This document shows, one piece after another, positions 37,398 to 47,472 of a DNA stretch of 64,000 bases. The stretch is from Hydrogenophaga sp. (GTDB lineage Bacteria > Pseudomonadota > Gammaproteobacteria > Burkholderiales > Burkholderiaceae_C), in contig NZ_JADMJO010000022.1 in assembly GCF_018780385.1 (NCBI RefSeq), positions 32,494 to 96,493 of the forward strand. The letters are read 5' to 3'. The notes under the pieces are model-generated. The model made no database searches, was not told the origin of the DNA, and saw only the letters and a list, made by a program, of their open reading frames with translations. How positions within the stretch are numbered: the stretch's first letter is position 1; each line of letters starts with the position of its first letter. A program made the position numbers and the translations under genes.

Positions 37398-39403
37398 AGA
37401 TTCGCAAGGAACTGTGGTTCGGCTTCTCGCTGATGGCGCTCATCGGCTCGGCCGCACTCACCATGGTGTTCAGCGTGGACACCATGACCAACGGTCACTA
37501 TGGCCTGCTGATGCTCTCGCTGGTGGTGGTTGCCATCATGCTGGGCTTCCCCACCGCCTTCACCCTCATGGGCATGGGCATGATGTTCGCGTTCTTCGCC
37601 TACCACTCGGGCACACAGACCGCGGGCGGCGCCATGCAGCAGACGCTGGACCTGATGGTGCAGCGCGCGTTCTCGGTGATGGGCAACGACGTGCTGATCT
37701 CGATCCCGCTGTTCGTGTTCATGGGCTATCTCGTGGAACGCGCCAATCTGATCGACAAGCTGTTCCGCAGCCTGCACCTGGCCCTGGCCCGTGTGCCGGG
37801 CTCGCTGGGTGTGGCCACGCTGGTGACTTGCGCGGTGTTCGCCACCGCCACCGGCATCGTGGGTGCGGTCGTCACGCTCATGGGTTTGCTGGCCCTGCCG
37901 CAGATGCTGCGCGCCGGCTACGACGTGCGCCTGTCGGCCGGTGTCATCACCGCTGGTGGCTGCCTGGGCATCCTGATCCCGCCCTCGGTGCTGTTGATCG
38001 TGTACGGCGCCACCGCCGGCGTGTCGGTGGTGCAGCTGTATGCAGGTGCCTTCTTCCCCGGCATCATGCTGGCCGGTCTGTACATCCTGTACGTGATCAT
38101 CATGGCCAAGATCAAGCCGGCTTGGGCGCCGCCGCTCACCGCAGCGCAGCGCTTCGTGCCGCTGCCGGCGCCGCTGACGGCCATCGGTGCCACCGGCGAC
38201 GGCTGGGCCGTGTCCAACCTGATCAAGGCACTCAAAGGCCGGCGCAACCAGGACGTGTCCGCCAAGTACCTGCTGGGCCAGTTGGGCATCGCACTGCTGC
38301 CAGCGATCCTGTTCGCCGCCGTGGCCTTCGCCAGTTACCAGAGCGCCACCACCGTGGTGCCGGTGGAAACCTACGAAGAGCTGCAGCCCATGGGCGCTGG
38401 CGCCAACGTGGACGAGAACACCAGCGAAGGTGGTCTGGCCGAACCCGAAGCCGAAGAAGGCGGTCTGGCTGAACCCCCATCCGACGACGCGGTGGCCGAG
38501 CCACCGGGTGCACAGGAAGGCGCCGTGGCCGAACCACCCGGTGCCGAGAAAGAGGCTCCTGCGGCTGGCGCGGCACCCGATGCCGTGGCCGAGCCGGCTG
38601 CTGCTGCAGCTCCCGCAGGTGAGGCCGCAGAGCCTGCTGCCACCACCAAGCCAGCCTCCATGAGCTTCTGGATCGGCCTGGCCGTGGGTCTGCTGGCCAT
38701 GGTGATCTTCTACGCCATCCTGAGCTTCACGCGGTTGGAAGTCTTCAAGATGCTGCTCTCCAGCTTCTTCCCGCTGCTGGTGCTCATCCTGTCGGTGCTG
38801 GGTTCGATCGTCTTCGGTCTGGCCACGCCCACGGAAGCGGCAGCGGTGGGCGCCTTCGGCGGCTTCCTGCTGGCGGCGGCCTACCGACAGCTCACCTTCA
38901 GTGTGGTCAAGGAAAGCGTGTTCCTCACGGCCAAGACCAGCGCCATGGTGTGCTGGCTGTTTGTGGGCTCGGCCATTTTCTCGGCGGCCTTCGCGCTGCT
39001 GGGCGGGCAGGAACTGGTCGAGACCTGGGTGCTGAGCATGAACCTGTCCAAGACCGAGTTCCTGATCTTGTCGCAGGTGCTGATCTTCATCCTGGGCTGG
39101 CCGCTGGAGTGGACCGAGATCATCGTGATCTTCATGCCCATCTTCATCCCGCTGCTGGACAACTTTGGTGTGGACCCGCTGTTCTTCGGCCTGCTGGTGG
39201 CGCTGAACCTGCAAACCGCCTTCCTGAGCCCGCCCGTGGCCATGGCGGCCTTCTACCTCAAGGGCGTGTCGCCCAAGCACGTGACGCTGAACCAGATCTT
39301 TGTCGGCATGCTGCCTTTCATGGGCATCCAGATCCTGGCCATCGTCCTGCTCTACCAGTTCCCGGCCATCGGCATGTGGCTGCCACAGGTGCTCTACCGC
39401 TGA
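37394..39403 (+). CDS. TRAP transporter large permease (DctM) with repeat-rich insertion
   Basis: 669 residues, against about 430 for a standard DctM. Residues 1-315 and 423-669 carry the usual transmembrane segments and signatures (GGCLGILIPPSVLLIVYG, VFGLATPTEAAAVGAFGG). Between them, residues about 320-422 are a hydrophilic Ala/Glu/Pro-rich segment with five [LV]AEP repeats. The protein drives sodium-coupled uptake together with DctQ and the binding protein. The insertion would form a loop outside the membrane; long insertions with an extra pair of helices are known in some TRAP permeases. Confidence 0.9.
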   Translation: MKIRKELWFGFSLMALIGSAALTMVFSVDTMTNGHYGLLMLSLVVVAIMLGFPTAFTLMGMGMMFAFFAYHSGTQTAGGAMQQTLDLMVQRAFSVMGNDVLISIPLFVFMGYLVERANLIDKLFRSLHLALARVPGSLGVATLVTCAVFATATGIVGAVVTLMGLLALPQMLRAGYDVRLSAGVITAGGCLGILIPPSVLLIVYGATAGVSVVQLYAGAFFPGIMLAGLYILYVIIMAKIKPAWAPPLTAAQRFVPLPAPLTAIGATGDGWAVSNLIKALKGRRNQDVSAKYLLGQLGIALLPAILFAAVAFASYQSATTVVPVETYEELQPMGAGANVDENTSEGGLAEPEAEEGGLAEPPSDDAVAEPPGAQEGAVAEPPGAEKEAPAAGAAPDAVAEPAAAAAPAGEAAEPAATTKPASMSFWIGLAVGLLAMVIFYAILSFTRLEVFKMLLSSFFPLLVLILSVLGSIVFGLATPTEAAAVGAFGGFLLAAAYRQLTFSVVKESVFLTAKTSAMVCWLFVGSAIFSAAFALLGGQELVETWVLSMNLSKTEFLILSQVLIFILGWPLEWTEIIVIFMPIFIPLLDNFGVDPLFFGLLVALNLQTAFLSPPVAMAAFYLKGVSPKHVTLNQIFVGMLPFMGIQILAIVLLYQFPAIGMWLPQVLYR

Positions 39404-39430
39404 TCCAGCGGGCAGCAACCATGCAGAACC

Positions 39431-39456
39431 AGGGGCGCGCAAGCGCCCCTTTTTTT
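39431..39456 (+). terminator. Rho-independent terminator after the TRAP operon
   Basis: AGGGGCGC-GCAA-GCGCCCCT followed by a run of seven T. Strong stem with a GNNA-like loop, 28 bases past the dctM stop. Confidence 0.92.
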
Positions 39457-39475
39457 GCCGATACGCGGTAACATT

Positions 39476-39491
39476 ACGTTTACGTAAACGT
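39476..39491. promoter_or_regulatory. LiuR-like palindrome upstream of ppk2-icmF
   Basis: ACGTTTACGTAAACGT, a perfect 16-bp palindrome 49 bases before the ppk2 start. It resembles the TTTACGTAAACG sites of LiuR-type MerR regulators that control branched-chain amino acid catabolism in proteobacteria. icmF, which handles isobutyryl-CoA from valine, lies downstream. Confidence 0.6.
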
Positions 39492-39540
39492 CAACCAAAC
39501 GGGCCCGCAAGAAAGTGCCCGTGCACCGAACGGAACCCCC

Positions 39541-40431
39541 ATGCCCAGCACGACCGACGCCGCCCTGCCCTTCCCCGCCCGTGCCATCCTGGCCGGCAAA
39601 GGCAGTCCCTGGCAGGACTGGCAGGTGAGCCCCGGCAACGGCAGCAAGAAGGCCAAGGGCGTCTCACTCAAGTCGTTCAAACCCGACGCCAAGCCGTTTT
39701 CCAGCGGCAGCAAGTCTGCTGACCAGGCGGCCCTGGCCATCCTGGCCGAAGAGCTCGACGCGCTGCAGAACCTCTTCCATGCCGACGGCCGCTACAAGCT
39801 GCTGGTGATGCTGCAGGGCACCGACACCTCGGGCAAGGACGGCACGGTGCGTGGCGTGTTCGCGCGCACCAGCCCGCTGGGCGTGCACACCGTCGGCTGG
39901 AAAGCGCCCACCGAGGCCGAGCGCGACCACGACTACCTCTGGCGCATCCACCAGAAAGTCCCGGGCGCCGGCGAGATGATGATCTTCAACCGCAGCCATT
40001 ACGAAGACGTGCTGGTGCCTGCGGTCAATGGCTGGATCACGCCGCAGCAGACGCTGCAACGCTACGAACACATCAAGGATTTCGAGCGCCTGCTGGCCGA
40101 GACCGGCACGGTGATCCTCAAGTTCATGCTGCACATCGGCAAGGACGAGCAACGCGAGCGCCTGCAGGAGCGGGTGGACGATCCCGAAAAACACTGGAAA
40201 TTCAGCCTGAGCGACCTCGACGTGCGCAAGCAATGGGATGACTACCAGAGCACCTACGAAGCCTTCCTCAACGCCACGAGCACCCCCTGGGCACCCTGGA
40301 CCGTGGTGCCGGCCGACTCCAAGACACACCGCAACCTGATGATCGCCACCATCGTGCGCGACACGCTCAAGGCGCTGGACTTGCGCTTTCCGCCCGAAGA
40401 CCCGAAGCTGTCCGGCCTGAAGATCGCCTGA
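39541..40431 (+). CDS. Polyphosphate kinase 2 family protein
   Basis: 296 residues. The PPK2 Walker [12 protein letters not shown] ends at residue 101, and the lid motif [11 protein letters not shown] follows, with [17 protein letters not shown] and DWxxY-like [14 protein letters not shown]2 moves phosphate between polyphosphate and nucleotides; this length and motif set fit the short one-domain classes that make ADP/ATP from AMP/ADP. It sits 41 bases upstream of icmF. No ppk1 is in the window. Confidence 0.9.
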   Translation: MPSTTDAALPFPARAILAGKGSPWQDWQVSPGNGSKKAKGVSLKSFKPDAKPFSSGSKSADQAALAILAEELDALQNLFHADGRYKLLVMLQGTDTSGKDGTVRGVFARTSPLGVHTVGWKAPTEAERDHDYLWRIHQKVPGAGEMMIFNRSHYEDVLVPAVNGWITPQQTLQRYEHIKDFERLLAETGTVILKFMLHIGKDEQRERLQERVDDPEKHWKFSLSDLDVRKQWDDYQSTYEAFLNATSTPWAPWTVVPADSKTHRNLMIATIVRDTLKALDLRFPPEDPKLSGLKIA

Positions 40432-40472
40432 CGCCTGCCACCCCTTTTCCGCTACCGACCCAGAGACACACC

Positions 40473-43400
40473 ATGAGCAACCTTGCCGCCGAATACCAGG
40501 CCCTGGCCAACTACCGCCCCACGCACAAGGTGCGCTTCGTCACCGCTGCGAGCCTGTTCGACGGGCACGACGCGGCCATCAACATCATGCGGCGCATCCT
40601 GCAGGGCATGGGCGCCGAGGTGATCCACCTGGGCCACAACCGCTCGGTGGACGAGGTGGTGACCGCCGCGCTGCAGGAAGACGCGCAGGGCATCGCGATC
40701 AGCTCTTACCAGGGCGGTCACGTGGAGTACTTCAAGTACATGGTCGATCTGCTCAAGAGCCGCGGCGGTGAACACATTCAGGTGTTTGGCGGTGGCGGTG
40801 GCGTGATCGTCCCAAGCGAAATCCGCGAGCTGCAAGAGTACGGCGTGACCCGGATCTACAGCCCGGAAGACGGGCAAAAGATGGGCCTGGCCGGCATGAT
40901 CGGCGAGATGGTGATGCGTTGCGACCGCGACCTCAGTCCGTACGCGCCGACGTCGCTGGCCGCCATTGAAGGTCAGGGTGAGATGAACTGGCGCGCGCTG
41001 GCCCAACTCATCACGGTGCTGGAAAACGGCAACGCGGATGCAGCCATCGTCGCTGCCTTGCGCGAGCAGGCAAAAACGAAGAAGGTGCCCGTGCTCGGCA
41101 TCACCGGCACGGGTGGCGCGGGCAAGTCCTCGCTCACCGACGAACTCATCCGCCGCCTGCGGCTGGACCAGGACGACAGCCTGCGCGTGGCCGTGATCAG
41201 CATCGACCCGTCGCGCCGCAAGAGTGGTGGCGCCCTGCTGGGCGACCGCATCCGCATGAACGCCATCAATCCGTGGCAGCAAGGTCAGCGGGTCTACATG
41301 CGCAGTCTGGCCACGCGCGACTTCGGCAGCGAGATCAGTGCCGCCCTGCCCGACGTGATCGCCGCCTGCAAGTGCGCCGGCTTCGACCTCATCGTGGTCG
41401 AGACCTCGGGTATCGGCCAGGGCGACGCGGCCATCGTGCCGCACGTGGACGTGCCCATGTACGTGATGACACCGGAGTTCGGCGCGGCCAGCCAGCTCGA
41501 GAAGATCGACATGCTGGACTTCGCGGCGTTTGTGGCCATCAACAAGTTCGACCGCAAGGGCTCGCTCGACGCCTTGCGCGACGTCTCCAAGCAGGTACAG
41601 CGCAACCAGGAAGCCTGGAGCACGCCGCCGGACCAGATGCCGGTGTTCGGCACCATGGCCGCGCGTTTCAACGACGACGGCGTGACCGCGCTTTACCAGG
41701 GCCTCAAGGCGCGCCTGGGTGACATCGGCCTGCCGCTCAAAGAAGGTCGCTTGCCCACCGTGAAGGTCCGCCACAGCACCAACCAGACGCCCATCGTGCC
41801 GCCGGCGCGCACGCGTTACCTGGCCGAGATCAGCGACACGGTGCGCGGCTACAAGAAGAAGGCGATCGAGCAGGCCAAGCTGGCGCGCGAGATCCAGCAG
41901 CTGTCTGAGACCGCACGCATGCTGCGTGTGGAAAAACCCGAACGCTCGCGCGCCGCCGAAGCCGTGATCGACCTCGCTCAGGTGCGCGAGCTGGATCAGG
42001 ACCCGGCCGCACGCAAGCTGCTCACCCAGTGGCCCGACATGCAGAAGGCCTACGCGGGCGACGAGTACGTGGTGAAGATCCGCGACAAGGAAATCCGCAC
42101 CGCGCTCACCACCAAGAGCCTCTCGGGCACGACCATCCGCAAGGTCGCGCTGCCCAAGTACGAGGACCACGGCGAAATTCTGAAATGGTTGATGCTGGAC
42201 AACGTGCCGGGCAGCTTCCCTTACACCGCCGGCACCTTCGCCTTCAAGCGCGAAGGTGAGGACCCGACCCGCATGTTCGCCGGTGAGGGCGATGCTTTCC
42301 GCACCAACACACGCTTCAAGCTGCTCTCGGCCGGCACACCGGCCAAGCGCCTGTCCACCGCATTCGACTCGGTCACGCTCTACGGCAACGACCCCGATCC
42401 GCGCCCCGACATCTACGGCAAGGTCGGCAACTCGGGTGTGAGCATCGCCACGCTGGACGACATGAAGGTGCTCTACGGCGGCTTCGACCTGTGCCACCCG
42501 GCCACCTCGGTCTCCATGACCATCAACGGCCCGGCGCCCAGCATCCTCGCGATGTTCATGAACACCGCGATCGACCAGAACCTGGAGAAGTTCGAGCTTG
42601 AGAACGGCCGCGCGCCCACCGACACCGAGGCCGCCAAGATCCGCGAGTGGGTGCTGGCCAATGTGCGCGGCACGGTGCAGGCCGACATCCTGAAGGAAGA
42701 CCAGGGCCAGAACACCTGCATCTTCTCGACCGAGTTCTCGCTCAAGGTGATGGGCGACATCGCCGAGTACTTCGTGCACCACGACGTGCGCAACTTCTAC
42801 TCGGTCTCCATCAGCGGGTATCACATCGCCGAGGCCGGCGCGAACCCGATCAGCCAGCTCGCGTTCACGCTCTCCAACGGCTTCACGTTTGTCGAGGCGT
42901 ACCTGGCGCGCGGCATGCACATCGACGACTTCGCACCCAACCTGTCGTTCTTCTTCAGCAACGGCATGGACCCGGAGTACACCGTGCTGGGCCGCGTGGC
43001 GCGGCGCATCTGGGCGGTGGCCCTGCGCGACCGCTATGGCGCCAACGAGCGCAGCCAGAAGCTCAAGTACCACGTGCAGACCAGTGGCCGCTCGCTGCAC
43101 GCGCAGGAGATCCAGTTCAACGACATCCGCACCACGCTGCAGGCGCTGATCGCGATCTACGACAACTGCAACACGCTGCACACCAACGCCTTCGACGAAG
43201 CCATCACCACGCCGACCGAAGAGTCGGTGCGCCGCGCGATGGCGATCCAGCTCATCATCAACCGCGAGTGGGGCCTGGCGAAGAACGAGAACCCCAACCA
43301 GGGCGCCTTCATCATCGACGAGCTCACCGAGCTGGTGGAAGAAGCCGTGCTGCAGGAGTTCGAGAAGATCGCCGAGCGCGGCGGCGTGCTGGGCGCGATG

Positions 43401-43766
43401 GAAACCGGCTACCAGCGCGGCAAGATCCAGGACGAGTCCATGCACTACGAGATGCTCAAGCACACGGGCGAGTACCCGATCGTGGGCGTGAACACCTTCC
43501 GCAATCCGCACGGCGACGCGACACCCGACACGCTGGAGCTCGCACGCTCGACCGACGAAGAGAAGCAGAACCAGCTCAAACGCCTGGCCGAGTTCCACGC
43601 GCTGCACGCGGGTGAATCGCCCGCCATGCTGCAGCAACTGCGCCAGGCCGTGATCGAGAACGGCAACGTGTTCGAGGTGCTGATGCAGGCGGTGCGCGTG
43701 TGCTCGCTCGGCCAGATCACCTCGGCCCTGTTCGAGGTGGGCGGCCAGTACCGCCGCAACATGTGA
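40473..43766 (+). CDS. icmF: Fused isobutyryl-CoA mutase with G-protein chaperone domain
   Basis: 1097 residues in the IcmF order. Residues 1-160 are the B12-binding domain (SLFDGHDAA, cobalt-ligand His32). A MeaB-like GTPase domain follows with Walker [10 protein letters not shown] (212-220), [17 protein letters not shown] and [10 protein letters not shown]. The large substrate-binding barrel starts near residue 560 ([49 protein letters not shown]). It interconverts isobutyryl- and n-butyryl-CoA and may also act on pivalyl-CoA. The G domain guards cofactor loading. Start has a weak site but matches family N-termini. Confidence 0.96.
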   Translation: MSNLAAEYQALANYRPTHKVRFVTAASLFDGHDAAINIMRRILQGMGAEVIHLGHNRSVDEVVTAALQEDAQGIAISSYQGGHVEYFKYMVDLLKSRGGEHIQVFGGGGGVIVPSEIRELQEYGVTRIYSPEDGQKMGLAGMIGEMVMRCDRDLSPYAPTSLAAIEGQGEMNWRALAQLITVLENGNADAAIVAALREQAKTKKVPVLGITGTGGAGKSSLTDELIRRLRLDQDDSLRVAVISIDPSRRKSGGALLGDRIRMNAINPWQQGQRVYMRSLATRDFGSEISAALPDVIAACKCAGFDLIVVETSGIGQGDAAIVPHVDVPMYVMTPEFGAASQLEKIDMLDFAAFVAINKFDRKGSLDALRDVSKQVQRNQEAWSTPPDQMPVFGTMAARFNDDGVTALYQGLKARLGDIGLPLKEGRLPTVKVRHSTNQTPIVPPARTRYLAEISDTVRGYKKKAIEQAKLAREIQQLSETARMLRVEKPERSRAAEAVIDLAQVRELDQDPAARKLLTQWPDMQKAYAGDEYVVKIRDKEIRTALTTKSLSGTTIRKVALPKYEDHGEILKWLMLDNVPGSFPYTAGTFAFKREGEDPTRMFAGEGDAFRTNTRFKLLSAGTPAKRLSTAFDSVTLYGNDPDPRPDIYGKVGNSGVSIATLDDMKVLYGGFDLCHPATSVSMTINGPAPSILAMFMNTAIDQNLEKFELENGRAPTDTEAAKIREWVLANVRGTVQADILKEDQGQNTCIFSTEFSLKVMGDIAEYFVHHDVRNFYSVSISGYHIAEAGANPISQLAFTLSNGFTFVEAYLARGMHIDDFAPNLSFFFSNGMDPEYTVLGRVARRIWAVALRDRYGANERSQKLKYHVQTSGRSLHAQEIQFNDIRTTLQALIAIYDNCNTLHTNAFDEAITTPTEESVRRAMAIQLIINREWGLAKNENPNQGAFIIDELTELVEEAVLQEFEKIAERGGVLGAMETGYQRGKIQDESMHYEMLKHTGEYPIVGVNTFRNPHGDATPDTLELARSTDEEKQNQLKRLAEFHALHAGESPAMLQQLRQAVIENGNVFEVLMQAVRVCSLGQITSALFEVGGQYRRNM

Positions 43767-43773
43767 GCACCAT

Positions 43774-44679
43774 TTGAGAGCGGGCGCGAAGCGCTGCGTG
43801 CTGCTCAACCCGCACGCCCATGGCGGGCGGGCGGCGGCCTTGTTGCCCACGCTGCAGGCCGCCCTGCCGCCCGACGTGTCCCTGCACGCGCCGCGAGACG
43901 TGGTGGATGCACTGGCCTTGCTGGCGAGCCTGCCGGCGCGCAGCCGGGTCGTGGCGGTGGGCGGCGACGGCACGCTCAACCGCTGGTTGCCAGCCCTGTT
44001 GCACAACGACCTGGAGCTGGGCGTGGTGCCTGTGGGCAGTGGCAACGACGTGGCGCGCTCACTCGGCCTACGCGGCCGCGCGCCACTGGCCGCCCTGGTG
44101 CACGCCCTCAACGCCGACACGCGCCCGATGGACGTGGGATGTGCCGAATGGCGCGACCCCCATGGCCGCGAGTACCGGGCCTTGTTTCTCTCCAGCTTCA
44201 CCGCCGGCTTCGACTCCGCCGTGGTGCTGCGCACGCTCACGGGCCCACGCTGGCTCGGCGGCGTGCCGCGTTACCTGTGGGCCACGCTGGCCGAGCTGGC
44301 CCATCTGCAGACCTGGACGCTGGACGTCACGGCCAACGGCAAACACCTGCACAGTGGTCCGGCTCTCTTCGCCTCCAGCATGAACACATCCACCTTCGGC
44401 AGCGGCATGCCCGCCACGCCGGCGGCGCGCACCAACGACGGTCTGCTCAACCTGCTGCTGGCCGGGCCCTTCGGTCGTCTGGGCACGCTGGCCATGTTGC
44501 CGCGCCTGCTCACCGGCACGCACCTGGGCCACAGCCGCATGCGCACCCGGGCGTTTGAAACGCTCTCGGTGATCAGCAACACCGACCTGCCGCTGGCCGC
44601 CGACGGCGAGTTCCTCGGCTACGCCCGGCACTTGCGGTTGAGCGTGCTGCCGGGTGCGTTGTCGGTGGTGGGGATTTAG
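43774..44679 (+). CDS. Diacylglycerol/lipid kinase family protein
   Basis: 301 residues from a TTG at 43774; a GTG at 43798 (VLLNPHAHGG) is an alternative. The DAGK catalytic domain shows VVAVGGDGTLNRWL (63-69 core), VVPVGSGNDVARSLGL and, later, NDGLLNLLLAGPFGR. It should phosphorylate a lipid such as diacylglycerol, on the membrane inner face. It follows icmF by seven bases and is probably read from the same transcript, though the pathways are unrelated. Confidence 0.82.
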   Translation: MRAGAKRCVLLNPHAHGGRAAALLPTLQAALPPDVSLHAPRDVVDALALLASLPARSRVVAVGGDGTLNRWLPALLHNDLELGVVPVGSGNDVARSLGLRGRAPLAALVHALNADTRPMDVGCAEWRDPHGREYRALFLSSFTAGFDSAVVLRTLTGPRWLGGVPRYLWATLAELAHLQTWTLDVTANGKHLHSGPALFASSMNTSTFGSGMPATPAARTNDGLLNLLLAGPFGRLGTLAMLPRLLTGTHLGHSRMRTRAFETLSVISNTDLPLAADGEFLGYARHLRLSVLPGALSVVGI

Positions 44680-44684
44680 GGCCT

Positions 44685-45767
44685 TCAGGCAGACGCTGTC
44701 AGCGGCAGATTGAGCAGCAGGTTCTGCGGCTTGATCTTGAGCAGTCCTTCGGCGTTCATGGCCAGCCCCAGGTACACGGGCTTGCCGCGCACGTCGGCGC
44801 GCATGTCCTGCGGATCGTCGAAGCTCAGGCGAAACAGGCTGATCAGGCGCTGCTGCCGTTCGGGCTCCACTTCCCGGTCGAGGTACAGGTCGTTGAGCAA
44901 GGCGGTGGATTCAGCGTCCAGCCCCAGGTGCCAGCGCCACGCCGTGTCTTCCACCCGTGATTCGGGCTGCACCTGCACGGCCACACCGTGGAAATGCCGC
45001 ACCCATTTCTGCAGCACCACCGCCAGCGCCTTCAAACCCGACTGCGAACGGTTCATGGTGAGCGTCAGGCCGTGCGAGAGCTCGCGCTGGATCTCGTGGG
45101 TGAGGTCGAGCACGAAGTTGAAACGCCCGTTGCCCGAGCGGCTGGCCAGGTAGCGAACGGCGTTGTCGTCACCCAGCACCTCGATCTGCACCTCGGGAAT
45201 AGTCGCGCCACTCTGCATGAGCAGACGACCCACCGCGCCGAGGCCCCCGGTTTCGTTGAGCATGTCCAGCACCTCGCTGTCACCGCTGAGCACGCGACCG
45301 TCCTGCACCCGCACACGCTGGCGGCGAAACAGCATCTCGGCCGCGCGCCACTGCCAGGCATCGTCCTCACCATCCAGCAGGTTGCAGACCATGGCCTGCA
45401 CCACCAGATCGAGGAACAGCGGCGGGATCTGGATCGCGCCGGCCTTGAAGAAACCGGCGTAAGCCGCCTCCAATGAGCCGGCTGCGATCACCGCATCGCG
45501 AAAGCCCAGGAACAGACGGTGGTTGGCGCGGGCATCGGCGTCCTCAAAAGCATCGAGCTCGTGCTGCGCCACGGAGCGCGTGGGCGCCTCCATGAGCGAG
45601 GCATGCAGCGCCTGCTCGGCTGCGCAAGACTCCTCGACCAGCGCCAGTTCGGGCCGCTGCAGCCACAGGCGCCAATAGCCGTCGGTGGGCACCAGCCAGC
45701 CGCGCGGATCGCGCGTGAGGTGCTCAAAGCCGCAGGGGGTCCAAAGGGGAGAAGCGTGGGAGGGCAT
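44685..45767 (-). CDS. DUF6352-like protein of unknown function
   Basis: 360 residues from the ATG at 45767 (a start at 45821 would add 18). It opens with WTPCGFEHL and GWLVPTDGYWRLWLQRPELA, which I associate with a conserved Burkholderiales family (DUF6352), but without a search the family number is tentative. It is soluble, with an acidic middle (LLDGEDDAWQWRAAEMLFRR) and a C-terminal LLKIKPQNLLLNLPL. No catalytic motif is visible. It converges with the lipid kinase, five bases apart. Confidence 0.6.
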   Translation of the reverse strand: MPSHASPLWTPCGFEHLTRDPRGWLVPTDGYWRLWLQRPELALVEESCAAEQALHASLMEAPTRSVAQHELDAFEDADARANHRLFLGFRDAVIAAGSLEAAYAGFFKAGAIQIPPLFLDLVVQAMVCNLLDGEDDAWQWRAAEMLFRRQRVRVQDGRVLSGDSEVLDMLNETGGLGAVGRLLMQSGATIPEVQIEVLGDDNAVRYLASRSGNGRFNFVLDLTHEIQRELSHGLTLTMNRSQSGLKALAVVLQKWVRHFHGVAVQVQPESRVEDTAWRWHLGLDAESTALLNDLYLDREVEPERQQRLISLFRLSFDDPQDMRADVRGKPVYLGLAMNAEGLLKIKPQNLLLNLPLTASA

Positions 45768-45869
45768 GACATCCACCCGCAGCGCGTGGGCGGGTCTCGC
45801 AGGAACACAAGGGGCCTGCATTGTCGTTCACCCGCCGGCGCGCCCGGGCCACGGACGCGCCCTTCGACC

Positions 45870-47180
45870 TCAAGGTGCCGATTGCAGCGCCCCCGCCTTG
45901 CGAGCACCGCTGACGGCGCGCAACTGCAACGGCCGGGGAGCATCGCGCACGTACGAGGCATCCAGCACGCTTCCCAAAGCCAGCAAGGCCTGCAAGCTGG
46001 CGTTGGGCCAGAAGTTCGGGCTGGCGATGTTGGTGGCCCCGGGGATCTGGCTGGCCAGAGCGGTCACGTTGCCGGTCTGCACGGCGTTGCCGGTGGCGGC
46101 GCCCAACATCAGCGTCTGATTGCCGGTACCGGCAAAGATGTTGCCCTTGAGCACGATCGAGTGGACCGCGGTGCGGATGTTCATGAAGGCGCCGCCGGAG
46201 CGGGTGATGGCCATCGTGTTGTGTGTGAGTTCCAGCGTGTTCGTGGAGTGCATCAGCGCCCCGCCATAGTTGATGGCAGCGGGGTTCTGCGCAAGGGGTC
46301 CTTTGTGGAACAGATTGCCGCGCAAGACCACCCGCCCGCCCTCGGAAAAGTCCGCCAGGTAGCTGGAGCTGCCGGTGGGGCCGTCCATGAGGTAGCTGTT
46401 CTCGATGACCGACTCGCGCGCCCGGCTCTTGAGGTTGTGACCCACCGCGGCCTCATGGAAATAGCTGCCGGTGACGGTGAGGCTGTCGATTCTGCCCACA
46501 TACAGGTTGTGCCCCAGACCACCAGCCACCACGCTGCGCGCGAATTCGGAGTTTTCAATGATCAGGCTGCTGCCCTCGGTGTTGCCGGTCAGGAGGCCGT
46601 TCTCGTTGTCAAAAAATCCGCTGTTGCGCACCCGCAGCCAACCCGTGTGTTGGGCGCGGATGCCCGCCCCGTTGCGCGAGGTCACGCGGGAGTCGCGGAA
46701 CTCGATGCTGTCGATCGTGGTGTTGGCGCCCACCACCACCCAGATGCCCTTGCCGTTGGCGGCCTTGCCGTCGGCAAACAACCGTGCCCGGCCACCGACG
46801 CCACAAATGGTGAGATTGTTGCTGCGCCAAATGGCGACATCACCGCGGTAGTCCGCGGCCGCGATGCGGATCACGTCGCCGTCGCGGGCCACCGCGGCTG
46901 CCGCACTGGGCGCAGCATAGGTCTGACCGACGCCAACGTTCAGCACCCGGCCCGGGGCTGTGTCGCAAGCGGTTCCTGTAGAAGGCAATGGTGCAGGTTG
47001 TGGAGCTGGAGCAGGTTGTGGAGGCGCTGGCTGGAGCACTTGCGCAGGGGCCTGGACCGGTTGGAGGACAAGGGTCGAAGCGTTGTTGCCCGGGGTAGCA
47101 GCATCAGCGTCACCGCCACCACATGCCCCCAAGGTGACGGCGACGGAGACAAGGCAGGCGTAGCGGTGCGATTTTTTCAT
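45870..47180 (-). CDS. Right-handed beta-helix lipoprotein
   Basis: 436 residues. The signal ends TLGAC (lipidated Cys20). A Gln/Pro/Ala-rich linker spans about 40-68, then VGVGQTYAAPSAAAAVARDG begins a parallel beta-helix with repeated short strands (NSGFFDNENG, NSEFARSVV, GSYFHEAAVG, GNLFHKGP). Such proteins are often polysaccharide lyases or adhesins of the NosD/pectate-lyase fold; no catalytic residues can be assigned. It is divergent from arginase. The ATG at 47180 is chosen; one 12 bases upstream is also possible. Confidence 0.7.
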   Translation of the reverse strand: MKKSHRYACLVSVAVTLGACGGGDADAATPGNNASTLVLQPVQAPAQVLQPAPPQPAPAPQPAPLPSTGTACDTAPGRVLNVGVGQTYAAPSAAAAVARDGDVIRIAAADYRGDVAIWRSNNLTICGVGGRARLFADGKAANGKGIWVVVGANTTIDSIEFRDSRVTSRNGAGIRAQHTGWLRVRNSGFFDNENGLLTGNTEGSSLIIENSEFARSVVAGGLGHNLYVGRIDSLTVTGSYFHEAAVGHNLKSRARESVIENSYLMDGPTGSSSYLADFSEGGRVVLRGNLFHKGPLAQNPAAINYGGALMHSTNTLELTHNTMAITRSGGAFMNIRTAVHSIVLKGNIFAGTGNQTLMLGAATGNAVQTGNVTALASQIPGATNIASPNFWPNASLQALLALGSVLDASYVRDAPRPLQLRAVSGARKAGALQSAP

Positions 47181-47472
47181 GGGGTGAAGCATCTCGTGTG
47201 GGTTGTTCGAAGGGGCCAAGTTTGGAGGCTTCTGCGCAAACCATCGCGTCAGGAGGTTCGCGGATGTAACGGCCGTTGCAACCATCCAGCATGGCTCTGG
47301 TACCGTGCGTCCAGCGTCGCTCTCTATGACAATTCCCCCGTTGATAAGCACCAAGCGGACACAGTTCATTACCAACTTACACCCCAAAGGCAAGCTCATC
47401 GCCCCAGGCGGCAGCCTGTCGATCTACAAGAATGCCCCTTCTTGCAAAGCCATTTCATTGAGAGTACACAAA
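47181..47472. other. Divergent promoter region, beta-helix gene and arginase
   Basis: About 290 bases between two divergent starts. It is less GC-rich than the flanking genes, as expected of promoters, and I see no palindrome of note or gene. Confidence 0.5.

Noticed and set aside
38429..38600. Repeats considered as a CRISPR array or tandem DNA repeat
   Set aside because: Units are short, in frame, imperfect at DNA level, and inside an intact membrane protein gene.
37172..39442. Antisense open frame (756 codons) opposite the TRAP permeases
   Set aside because: A codon-bias shadow: His/Gln/Gly-rich translation without motifs, against two clear TRAP genes on the + strand.
40452..44240. Very long antisense open frame (1262 codons) opposite icmF
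   Set aside because: It mirrors the coding frame of icmF in high-GC DNA; its translation is rich in His, Arg, Val and Ala with no domain, while the + strand encodes complete IcmF.
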